DNA of 5,253 bases from Clostridiaceae bacterium (GTDB lineage Bacteria > Bacillota > Clostridia > Oscillospirales > Acutalibacteraceae), in assembly GCA_904501875.1 (NCBI GenBank), contig CAJGCQ010000079.1, positions 1 through 5,253 of the forward strand, read 5' to 3'. This document shows positions 1-5,253 of the stretch, piece after piece. A program made the position numbers and the translations under genes. Within the stretch, counting starts at the first letter, position 1; every line of letters begins with the position of its first letter. The notes under the pieces are model-generated. The model had not been told where the DNA came from, did not search any database, and saw only the letters and a list, made by a program, of their open reading frames with translations.

Positions 1-368
1 AGAAGCATTTCGCCCTTTTCACTCATAGCGTTCTTTTTTGCAAGCCTTAAAAGGCAGTCAAAATAAGCCTTGTCGTCATAATTATTTATGCCGACGATAA
101 CATCATCAAGCGCCCGTTCGATAAGCTCACGCTTTTTTGTAAGCCTTGCGTCCCTTAAGACTAACTGCGCCGCAGAATTGCCTGTGCTTTCTATCAAAGC
201 GGCTTTTTTATCTGCCTCGGCGGCAATTGCCTCTACCTGTTTTTCGGCTTCTTTAACCGCATTAGCGATTATCTCCTCAGCCTTTTCTTCGGCGGCGGAA
301 ATAATCCCCTTTGCAGTCTCCTTAGCCTCGGCAGTTATACCGGCAAGTATCTTTTCACTTGAGGTCAT
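1..368 (-). CDS. ntpE: V-type ATP synthase subunit E, N-terminal part (cut by window edge)
   Basis: This is the peripheral-stalk subunit E of a V-type ATPase. It pairs with the small G/H-type subunit to form the stator that links the catalytic A3B3 head to membrane subunit I. The frame opens with ATG at 368 and stays open to base 1, giving about 122 residues of a protein that is usually near 190-200. Residues 1-60 form an Ala/Glu/Lys-rich, heptad/hendecad-like helix (for example SAAEEKAEEIIANAV). A segment near 75-95 (LRDARLTKKRELIERALDDV) is typical of the linker into the globular C-terminal domain of E subunits. The Shine-Dalgarno AAGGTGA overlaps the stop codon of subunit K, and only 10 bases separate the two genes, so translational coupling is likely. 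The C-terminal head-binding domain lies outside the window. Family assignment rests on coiled-coil character, the linker motif and gene order; confidence is high because all neighbours agree. Confidence 0.9.
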   Translation of the reverse strand, partial: MTSSEKILAGITAEAKETAKGIISAAEEKAEEIIANAVKEAEKQVEAIAAEADKKAALIESTGNSAAQLVLRDARLTKKRELIERALDDVIVGINNYDDKAYFDCLLRLAKKNAMSEKGEML

Positions 369-372
369 TTTT

Positions 373-380
373 ATCACCTT
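373..380 (-). promoter_or_regulatory. Ribosome binding site of subunit E, overlapping the K stop
   Basis: AAGGTGAT reads on the minus strand from 380 to 373, about 4-6 bases before ATG 368. Its first two bases are the last two of the TAA stop of subunit K (381-379). The overlap points to coupled termination and re-initiation between K and E. Confidence 0.7.
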
Positions 381-843
381 AGAGAAGAATTACGGTAAGG
401 AAAGAAACGAGGAAGGCGAGCAGAGCGTAAATTTCAACAAGTGTTATGGATACGAGAGCCTTCGGAAAGGCACTGTCGTCCTTAGCAAAAAGCGAAATAC
501 CTGCTACTGCGGCTTTACCCTGAGAAATACCGGACATAAGTCCGCCGATAGCGATAGGAAGACAGGCGGCGAGAATCATTCCGCCCTCCCAAGTAGCAAG
601 ATCAGCAGAACCGCCGAAAACGCCGATTTTGGTAAGCACGATAAAGGAAACGATGAAGCCGTAAAGACCCTGTGTACCCGGGAGAAGCTCTAAAACCAGC
701 ATTTTGCCGAATTTTGAGGAATCCTCTGCGAGAACGCCCATACCCACCTCACAGGCCATTCCTACGCCCTTAGCAGAACCTATGCCTGCCAAAATTGTTG
801 CCAATGCCGCACCTGCAAGTGCTAAAACTGTACCTAAAGTCAT
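379..843 (-). CDS. ntpK: V-type ATP synthase subunit K (proteolipid, rotor ring)
   Basis: Membrane proteolipid that forms the ion-carrying rotor ring of the V-type ATPase. It has 154 residues, close to the 156 of E. hirae NtpK, and is a duplicated hairpin with four helices at about 3-25, 45-70, 86-110 and 127-154. The first hairpin carries the signature LLPGTQGLYGF (53-63) and the second GISQGK (105-110) and LVEIYALLAF (135-144). E137 is the essential ion-binding carboxylate. Aligned from memory with E. hirae NtpK, residues L54, T57, Q58, Q108 and E137 match its Na+ ligands L61, T64, Q65, Q110 and E139. A longer frame begins at 873, but that adds a basic decapeptide overlapping subunit I and its own ribosome site. 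ATG 843 sits 9 bases after AAGGAGG and one base after the subunit I stop, so it is the start chosen. An unusual Glu52 lies one helical turn before the degenerate site of hairpin one. Confidence 0.96.
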   Translation of the reverse strand: MTLGTVLALAGAALATILAGIGSAKGVGMACEVGMGVLAEDSSKFGKMLVLELLPGTQGLYGFIVSFIVLTKIGVFGGSADLATWEGGMILAACLPIAIGGLMSGISQGKAAVAGISLFAKDDSAFPKALVSITLVEIYALLAFLVSFLTVILL

Positions 844-844
844 T

Positions 845-2863
845 TTAATTTTCCTCCTTAATATTTTCCACATTCAAATCGGTGTATTTTGATTTGAATG
901 AAAAAGGTTTGAATTCTCTGCCTCCGCCCTCATAGAATTTTGAGAACAGCTCTACATACTGAAGTCTTAGTGTATGAACATATGCGCCCAAAACATTCAG
1001 TCCGAAGTTTATTGCGTGCCCCAGTGGGAAAACGATAATCAGCAGTAAAAATCCCCATATGCTTTTTCCGCCCATTGCACTTAGCATATTAAACACCGCA
1101 CTCATTGCAGATGTTGTAAGTCCTAACGCCATAAGTCGGGAGAAGGAAAGCAAATCGCTTACATAGCTTGTGATATCGTAAAGCGAGGCTATACCGGAAA
1201 ACAGCCGCATAATCGGGTTTTTCTTATCTCTACCTTGGGTTAGTATAAGACCTGCAACCGAGGCTAAAGCCAGCACAATACCGATATTTTTTATTATCGG
1301 AAGGGTTACAAAACCCAAAGCCATAACTGCGATACCCGTAAGGGTTGTGATCCAAAGCCCTGCATCAAAGAAGGCTCCCGCCTTGTCACCGTTTTTCATA
1401 CAGGTTACAAACTTAGCGCAAAGTCCCGCAATAATTTCAACCAGGCCTAAAGACAAGCTTAATATCAAAAGGGTTACCGCATCACCGTTCATCGGGTCAA
1501 TGAGTGCGGGCAAGGCCACCCTGTGACCGAAGAACCTTTCGCTTATAACCGCTATACTGTCTCCAAAGAAGCTGCCGTAAACCAGACCCCACAAAAAGGT
1601 GGATATCCCGCAGTACTGAAACAGTCGCATATTCTGCCGCATAGAGCGCGACAGCTTAAACTTTGCCAGCGCAATACTTGTTGCGATTATCATTATAAGA
1701 CCGTAGCCTGCGTCCGAAAACATCATTCCGAAAAACAGGTAGTAGAAAAAGCCGGTTATCGGTGATGGGTCAATGTCCCGAGAACCGGGCAATGAGTACA
1801 TCTTAACCAGTGTCTCGGCAGGTCTCGCAAAGGAGTTGTTTTGAAGGACTACGGGGGCTAACTCCTCGTTAGCGTCCTCAGCCTCAATTACAACGGTAAA
1901 CTTCTTCTTTAGCTCCTTTTCAAGATAAGGAATATCACGCTCGGCAACATAGCCTTTAATAAGCACCGTATGGGTGGTTCTTGCTATTTCGCCCGCCGCA
2001 CGAAAGTTTTCGGCTTTTGCCTTGCAATAATCAGCAAGGTTTTCAACCTCATAACGGCTTTCGGATATTTCCTTTATTCTTGCGAGATAATTTTCAATTT
2101 TCTCCCTGCAGTTATCCGCACGCTGTTCCTTAGAAGCAATCTTATCCCTCGGTAATTTCGAGGTGATCTGCGCAGGTCTTGCAAAGGAAAGGAACCTTAA
2201 CACCGCCTCTGCCCGCTCCTGTTCTTCTTTAGGACAACAGGCAAAAATAAAGGTTATGTCCTTTCCCGTATTAATAACCTCTGTATAAAGGGAGATTTCA
2301 GAGTCTGATTCAGCTATTTTTTCGCCTAGGGTATCCGGCGTGTAAATTCCCGCTACCGTACCTATAAACGCCCGTGTTTTCGCCGTTCCCGAAAAGGAGA
2401 GCGGAACATCAAGAGGCTCCCAAGGGAGCATCTGCTCCCTTGTAGTGTTAAGGCGTACAATCTCCGCCTTAAGCTCAGCTATTTTGCGGTCACTCTCTAT
2501 AACCTCGTTCGCAAGGGATAAAGCCTTTTCAATCTGCTCACGCTTTAAGTAAAACTCCTCGGTGGTAAGCTCCCTTGCAGAGCCGAAAAGCCCTGCTATT
2601 CCCTTTTTTTCGGGGAATCTTGAATTCAGTATCTTAACCGCATTTTCCGCAGCTTCGGCATTTCGCTCATAGGCATCTATCTTATCCGTTGTATCGGTCT
2701 TAAAATATCCCTCTTGCAAAGTAGAGGTTTCCTCGTCCGAAGCCGCCGTTTCAATATCAATAAGCGACATTTCCTGCAGTCTTTTCATAACTGCCGCCGC
2801 CTCGGTATCGGAAGCATAAATGTTTACAAGCTTACATTTAAGCTTAGCCAAACCTATCACCAC
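845..2863 (-). CDS. ntpI: V-type ATP synthase subunit I (a-subunit, membrane stator)
   Basis: The large stator subunit, which forms the ion half-channels beside the K ring and anchors the peripheral stalks. Its 672 residues match the usual 640-700. Residues 1 to about 350 are a soluble, charged, coiled-coil-rich cytoplasmic arm, with helices near 65-80, 100-145 and 245-290. From about 370 come roughly seven or eight membrane helices, opened by the family motif ITGFFYYLFFGMMFSDAGYG (369-388). The region YVSDLLSFSRLMALGL (567-582) carries R576, the conserved arginine that faces the ring glutamate. HTLRLQYVELFSKFYEGGG (630-648) carries the second conserved arginine, R633, and ends in the typical cytoplasmic tail. 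The start is GTG; tandem GTG codons at 2863 and 2860 are both possible after a modest AAAGG at 2873-2869, and 2860 has the slightly better spacing of 8 bases. The stop is one base before subunit K. No key residue appears to be missing. Confidence 0.96.
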   Translation of the reverse strand: MVIGLAKLKCKLVNIYASDTEAAAVMKRLQEMSLIDIETAASDEETSTLQEGYFKTDTTDKIDAYERNAEAAENAVKILNSRFPEKKGIAGLFGSARELTTEEFYLKREQIEKALSLANEVIESDRKIAELKAEIVRLNTTREQMLPWEPLDVPLSFSGTAKTRAFIGTVAGIYTPDTLGEKIAESDSEISLYTEVINTGKDITFIFACCPKEEQERAEAVLRFLSFARPAQITSKLPRDKIASKEQRADNCREKIENYLARIKEISESRYEVENLADYCKAKAENFRAAGEIARTTHTVLIKGYVAERDIPYLEKELKKKFTVVIEAEDANEELAPVVLQNNSFARPAETLVKMYSLPGSRDIDPSPITGFFYYLFFGMMFSDAGYGLIMIIATSIALAKFKLSRSMRQNMRLFQYCGISTFLWGLVYGSFFGDSIAVISERFFGHRVALPALIDPMNGDAVTLLILSLSLGLVEIIAGLCAKFVTCMKNGDKAGAFFDAGLWITTLTGIAVMALGFVTLPIIKNIGIVLALASVAGLILTQGRDKKNPIMRLFSGIASLYDITSYVSDLLSFSRLMALGLTTSAMSAVFNMLSAMGGKSIWGFLLLIIVFPLGHAINFGLNVLGAYVHTLRLQYVELFSKFYEGGGREFKPFSFKSKYTDLNVENIKEEN
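853..859 (-). promoter_or_regulatory. Strong ribosome binding site of subunit K
   Basis: AAGGAGG reads on the minus strand 9 bases before ATG 843. It lies inside the last codons of subunit I, where AAG GAG GAA AAT encode its C-terminal KEEN. This site fixes the K start at 843 rather than 873. It is the best Shine-Dalgarno match in the operon, which fits the need for many K copies per complex. Confidence 0.85.
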
Positions 2864-2885
2864 ACTTGCCTTTATTAATCAAAGT

Positions 2886-3197
2886 TTAATTAAACAAAAT
2901 TTCTATCGCAGCGTCTGTAGCCCCGCCGATATTTTGCGTATACCCGTTATCAAGCTCGGCTTTAATTTCTTCCGCCTTCTTTAGGGCGTCCTGCTTTTTT
3001 GCTTCGGATTTAGCCTTTGCCGACTCAACCATTTTTTCGGCTTTTTCCTCAGCAGCCTTTAGTATGTGCGCCGATTCTTCTGCCGCCCGAAGCTTTGCAT
3101 TATCGGATATTTCCGCCGCTTTTCTTTCTGCGTCCAAAATAATCCTTTCGGCGCCTCTTTCGGCTTCAAGGATTTCATCTGCCATTTTTCTTGCCAA
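2886..3197 (-). CDS. ntpF: V-type ATP synthase G/H-type stalk subunit (NtpF/AhaH-like), operon leader gene
   Basis: Small coiled-coil partner of subunit E in the peripheral stalk. From TTG 3197 it has 103 residues. Positions 6-82 are a nearly uninterrupted Ala/Glu/Lys helix (for example AAEISDNAKLRAAEES, then KAAEEKAEKMVESAK) with hendecad-like spacing and no proline. A short C-terminal segment ending in AAIEILFN follows. A longer reading begins at GTG 3206, but that codon is part of the ribosome site GGAGGTG and so cannot be the start. TTG 3197 lies 8 bases after GGAGG and gives MARKMADEIL. ATG 3185 (MADEIL) is 20 bases away, which is too far. The gene is first in the operon, as ntpF is in ntpFIKE, with its own promoter just upstream. 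Sequence alone would only say coiled coil; position settles the assignment. The alternative names atpH or ahaH refer to the same family. Confidence 0.85.
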   Translation of the reverse strand: MARKMADEILEAERGAERIILDAERKAAEISDNAKLRAAEESAHILKAAEEKAEKMVESAKAKSEAKKQDALKKAEEIKAELDNGYTQNIGGATDAAIEILFN

Positions 3198-3203
3198 ACA
3201 AAA

Positions 3204-3210
3204 CACCTCC
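3204..3210 (-). promoter_or_regulatory. Ribosome binding site deciding a TTG start for the G/H-type subunit
   Basis: GGAGGTG reads on the minus strand from 3210 to 3204. Its last three bases are the GTG that would otherwise be the first start codon of the frame. Spacing favours TTG 3197 (8 bases after GGAGG) over ATG 3185 (20 bases). Confidence 0.75.
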
Positions 3211-3228
3211 GTGTTTTTATTAATAATT

Positions 3229-3257
3229 ATTTTACTCCTTTTTTAAAAAAAAGTAAA
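3229..3257 (-). promoter_or_regulatory. Sigma-70-type promoter of the V-ATPase operon
   Basis: On the minus strand, TTTACT (3257-3252) is followed after exactly 17 bases by TAAAAT (3234-3229). The spacer is mostly a T-run then an A-run, with GGAG next to the -10. Transcription would start near 3222, about 25 bases before TTG 3197, which leaves room for the GGAGGTG site. A second candidate -35, TTGACT at 3285-3280, has no good -10 at 16-18 bases. Assigned by pattern and position only. Confidence 0.6.
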
Positions 3258-3282
3258 CCACTACTTTGTAAAAAAATCCAGT

Positions 3283-3307
3283 CAATTAAATAAATTTGTC
3301 TTAATTG
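3283..3307. repeat. Inverted repeat between the divergent promoters (possible operator)
   Basis: CAATTAA at 3283-3289 and its exact complement TTAATTG at 3301-3307 flank an 11-base centre. The element lies upstream of both promoters, about 26 bases beyond the ATPase -35 and 44 bases before the other gene's -10. The 18-base centre-to-centre spacing is close to two helical turns, as in many dimer-bound operators. The DNA is AT-rich, so a chance 7-base match is quite possible. The arms are too weak for a terminator hairpin. Confidence 0.3.
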
Positions 3308-3347
3308 GCATATTTTTTAAAAAAGACTTTTTTTTTGAGGGCATTTT

Positions 3348-3356
3348 TGGTATAAT
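3348..3356 (+). promoter_or_regulatory. Extended -10 promoter of the hydrolase and Mur ligase genes
   Basis: TGG followed directly by TATAAT is a perfect extended -10 element, with TATAAT at 3351-3356. No good TTGACA-like -35 lies at 16-18 bases; that position is a T-run (3328-3336). An A-rich then T-rich stretch at 3314-3336 could act as an upstream element. The start point would be near 3363, leaving a leader of about 33 bases before ATG 3396, with GGAGAG as ribosome site at 3386-3391. Confidence 0.65.
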
Positions 3357-3395
3357 ATATTTTCAGGATATAACATTTAACGGACGGAGAGAGTT

Positions 3396-4154
3396 ATGAA
3401 TATTACTGTTGACGGTCTAAACATAGAATATACCGAAAAAGGTGCTGGTATTCCCGTCTTGCTTCTGCACGGCTGGAACTCCTCCTTTGAGGTTTACGGC
3501 GGTATAATCTCGGCGCTTTGCGACCGTTGCCGGATGATAGCTGTGAACTTCCCCGGATGCGGCGGGTCGGACACTATGAAGGAGCCCTGGACTTTAGAGG
3601 ATTACTGCGATTTTGTGCTTAAATTCATGAAGGCCGTGAATATCGATAACCCTATTATGATAGGTCACTCCCACGGAGGCAGGGTAATTCTTAAAATGGC
3701 GGCTACCGGTATGGTAAAGCCCCCTAAGATAGTTTTGCTCGATTCAGCAGGGCTGATACCTAAAAAAAGCGCAAAGCAAAAATTCAGGGCTAAAAGCTTT
3801 AAGGCAATAAAGCGAGTACTTACTCTGCCTGTTATAAAGAATCATTCCGAAGGCTTACTTGATAAAGCCCGTAAGCATTACGGCTCGGCGGACTATAACG
3901 CCGCTCCCGAGGTTTTAAGAAAAACAATGGTATCCCTCGTGAATACCGATTTAAGGGATATTATAAGCAATATTTCCTGCCCTACATTGCTTATTTGGGG
4001 CGAAAATGACACAGACACCCCCCTTGCCGACGCTGAAATTATTAAAAGCCTTATCCCCGATTCGGGGCTGTGCGTAATAAAGGGTGCAGGGCATTATTCC
4101 TTCTGCGAACAGCCATATCAGACGGCGGCTATTTTAAAAAGCTTTGTTAATTAG
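3396..4154 (+). CDS. Alpha/beta hydrolase, cytoplasmic, substrate unknown
   Basis: A 252-residue alpha/beta-fold hydrolase of usual length. The oxyanion-hole motif LLHGWNSS spans 23-30. The nucleophile elbow is GHSHGG (90-95) with Ser92, the acid is Asp205 in WGEND (201-205), and the base is His233 in GAGHYSF (230-236), so the triad is complete. The lid between about 121 and 187 holds a very basic stretch (123-140, nine Lys/Arg) that could touch a membrane or an anionic substrate. There is no signal peptide or membrane helix, so it acts in the cytoplasm. ATG 3396 follows GGAGAG at a 5-base gap. It is first in a rightward pair; the Mur ligase starts 12 bases after its TAG stop. Co-expression with a peptidoglycan-type ligase hints at a role with cell-envelope metabolites, but this is inference. 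The fold supports esterase, lipase, amidase or haloperoxidase-like activity, and the sequence does not choose among them. Confidence 0.92.
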   Translation: MNITVDGLNIEYTEKGAGIPVLLLHGWNSSFEVYGGIISALCDRCRMIAVNFPGCGGSDTMKEPWTLEDYCDFVLKFMKAVNIDNPIMIGHSHGGRVILKMAATGMVKPPKIVLLDSAGLIPKKSAKQKFRAKSFKAIKRVLTLPVIKNHSEGLLDKARKHYGSADYNAAPEVLRKTMVSLVNTDLRDIISNISCPTLLIWGENDTDTPLADAEIIKSLIPDSGLCVIKGAGHYSFCEQPYQTAAILKSFVN

Positions 4155-4161
4155 GAAGTGA
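4153..4161 (+). promoter_or_regulatory. Ribosome binding site of the Mur ligase gene, overlapping the hydrolase stop
   Basis: AGGAAGTGA begins inside the TAG stop of the hydrolase. It lies 5 bases before TTG 4167, or 10 bases counting from AGGA, so it favours TTG. The in-frame GTG 4158 sits within the site itself and is a poorer start. The overlap suggests translational coupling of the two genes. Confidence 0.55.
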
Positions 4162-4166
4162 ACGAA

Positions 4167-5253
4167 TTGAATTTGATTTTACTTATTTCTACTGTTATTG
4201 CCGCAGTTTCGGGATTATTTGCACTTGTAAGGCAGTACCAGATGCTCCAGCAAAATTCATATTTCCCCTCCCGCTATCTTCCTTGGGTGCGGGAAAGCTA
4301 TGCTGTACCGCTAAGCTTAGAATTAATAGGCTTTGCCTTTGCTGCTTTGCTTGTTTCAGCAAAGCTTTATGCCTTAGTACTCACATATATCTGCTTGATT
4401 CTTGCAATAAGAATTGCCATGTCAGTAAGCACTCAGAAAAAATCAATTAAAAAACTTGTGTTTACAGGCCGAATTAAGCGGCTTTTTTCGGCGGCGGCAA
4501 TACTGCTTGCTGTATTCATATTCCTTTATATATTAATAAAAAGACCGCTTGGTGAAATTTTTGTTCTGCTAACCCTTATTTTTTCCTTTATTTCCCCCCT
4601 TACAGCGCTCGTCTGCCGTTTAATTGCCGCACCTGTGGAAAAGCTCATTTCGCAATGGTATATTAATGATGCAAAGCGTATTTTAAAGGAGCATAGCGGT
4701 CTTACCGTAATAGGCGTTACGGGAAGCTACGGCAAAACCACTACAAAATTTATTTTAAGCCGCATTTTAAGCGAGAAATACAATGTTGTCGCCACCCCCC
4801 AAAGCTTTAACACGCCTATGGGTGTAGTCCGCACTATCCGTGAAAAAATTGAGCCTCAAACCCAAATTTTCATCTGTGAAATGGGGGCTAAAAATGTCGG
4901 CGATATTAAGGAAATATGCGATATTGTCCACCCCAAATACGGCATAATCACCTCGGTCGGCGAACAGCACCTTGAAACCTTTAAAACTGTAGACAATGTT
5001 TTTAAAACCAAGTTTGAGTTGGCAGATGAGGTCTTAAAAAACGGCGGCGAGGTATTTGTAAACGGCGATAGTGCGGAGCTCTTCAAGCGAGCAGATAAAT
5101 CTCTGTACTCCCTTTACGGCACTGGGGATTTTGCCGCTAAAGCCAAAGATATTTCCTACGGCAGAAACGGCTCGGAATTTACCTTAATTTCGTGCGAAGC
5201 CGAAATTCCGCTTTCTTCACGGCTTTTGGGGCTCCACAGTATTATTAACATTA
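4167..5253 (+). CDS. Membrane-anchored MurF-type Mur ligase (UDP-N-acetylmuramoyl-tripeptide--D-alanyl-D-alanine ligase family), partial
   Basis: ATP-dependent Mur ligase; the MurF branch adds D-Ala-D-Ala to the UDP-MurNAc-tripeptide. About 362 residues are visible before the right edge. Residues 1-165 are hydrophobic, with likely helices near 3-21, 48-64, 66-85, 105-124 and 128-153, in place of the usual soluble UDP-binding domain. The central ATPase domain follows: P-loop GVTGSYGKTTTK (183-194, Lys190), SFNTPMG (213-219), the acidic EMGA motif (238-241, Glu238), DIVHPKYGIITSVG (252-265), then EQHLETF (266-272) with His268, and TKFELAD (281-287) with Lys282 as the candidate carbamylated lysine. 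The C-terminal domain is cut off. TTG 4167 is chosen on ribosome-site spacing; GTG 4158 is the alternative. It follows the hydrolase by 12 bases. Motifs establish a Mur ligase. The MurF branch is likely but not certain, since the N-terminal substrate domain is replaced and the C-terminal part is unseen. Confidence 0.87.
   Translation, partial: MNLILLISTVIAAVSGLFALVRQYQMLQQNSYFPSRYLPWVRESYAVPLSLELIGFAFAALLVSAKLYALVLTYICLILAIRIAMSVSTQKKSIKKLVFTGRIKRLFSAAAILLAVFIFLYILIKRPLGEIFVLLTLIFSFISPLTALVCRLIAAPVEKLISQWYINDAKRILKEHSGLTVIGVTGSYGKTTTKFILSRILSEKYNVVATPQSFNTPMGVVRTIREKIEPQTQIFICEMGAKNVGDIKEICDIVHPKYGIITSVGEQHLETFKTVDNVFKTKFELADEVLKNGGEVFVNGDSAELFKRADKSLYSLYGTGDFAAKAKDISYGRNGSEFTLISCEAEIPLSSRLLGLHSIINI

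Noticed and set aside
88..693. Plus-strand 201-codon open frame
   Set aside because: It lies antisense across subunits E and K. Its product is Ser/Ala-rich, as expected from the complement of Ala/Glu/Lys codons, and both genes on the other strand are firmly identified.
844..873. N-terminal extension of subunit K starting at 873
   Set aside because: It would add a basic peptide absent from the family, overlap the end of subunit I and cover the AAGGAGG site that serves ATG 843.
1523..2155. Plus-strand open frames at 1523-1765 and 1970-2155
   Set aside because: Both are antisense shadows inside subunit I, with no ribosome site and no recognisable motif.
3064..3293. Two overlapping plus-strand open frames opposite the G/H-type subunit
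   Set aside because: They are the complement of a coiled-coil gene running into the promoter region. They lack ribosome sites and compete with the well-supported minus-strand gene.
3319..3333. AAAAAAG-A-CTTTTTT palindrome as a terminator
   Set aside because: The loop would be one base, the stem has almost no GC, and it sits upstream of a promoter and not after a gene. It is better explained as an A/T tract.
4767..5086. Two minus-strand open frames inside the Mur ligase
   Set aside because: They are antisense to the conserved ATPase core (EMGA, EQHLETF), whose plus-strand frame is clearly coding.
1..5253. Mobile element, CRISPR array, tRNA/rRNA or riboswitch
   Set aside because: I saw no spaced direct repeats, transposase-like frame, cloverleaf or conserved aptamer. 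The leaders are only about 25-35 bases, too short for a riboswitch.

Overview
The window looks like chromosome of a low-to-moderate GC Firmicute, most likely an anaerobic Clostridia/Oscillospiraceae-type gut or rumen bacterium. This rests on the V-type (not F-type) ATPase operon in the Enterococcus ntp order, clear Shine-Dalgarno sites, AT-rich intergenic DNA and a clostridial-style membrane-fused Mur ligase. The taxon is an inference; no rRNA or other marker gene is present.

Left part (1-3197, all minus strand): the promoter-proximal end of a V-type ATPase/ATP synthase operon. In transcription order it holds a small coiled-coil stalk subunit (NtpF/AhaH, G/H type), the large membrane subunit I (a-subunit), the proteolipid K (rotor ring) and stalk subunit E, whose C-terminus runs off the left edge. 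F, I, K and E follow the order of ntpFIKE in Enterococcus hirae. Spacings are 22, 1 and 10 bases, so translation is probably coupled. The ion-binding residues known from the E. hirae Na+-pumping ring are all present in K, which suggests a Na+-coupled enzyme.

Middle (about 3198-3395): a short AT-rich divergent promoter region. A minus-strand promoter (TTTACT, 17 bases, TAAAAT) fits the ATPase operon. A plus-strand extended -10 (TGG then TATAAT) fits the rightward genes. A 7-base-arm inverted repeat lies between them.

Right part (3396-5253, plus strand): a cytoplasmic alpha/beta hydrolase with a complete Ser-Asp-His triad, followed after 12 bases by a MurF-type Mur ligase with an N-terminal block of about five membrane segments. 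The ligase is cut by the right edge within its central domain. The two probably form an operon acting on cell-wall precursors at the inner face of the membrane, but the hydrolase substrate cannot be read from the sequence.

I see no mobile element, CRISPR array, tRNA or rRNA, and no convincing terminator. No gene-free stretch exceeds 300 bases. The window is mostly recognisable housekeeping DNA. The least-described part is the hydrolase plus membrane-fused Mur ligase pair.
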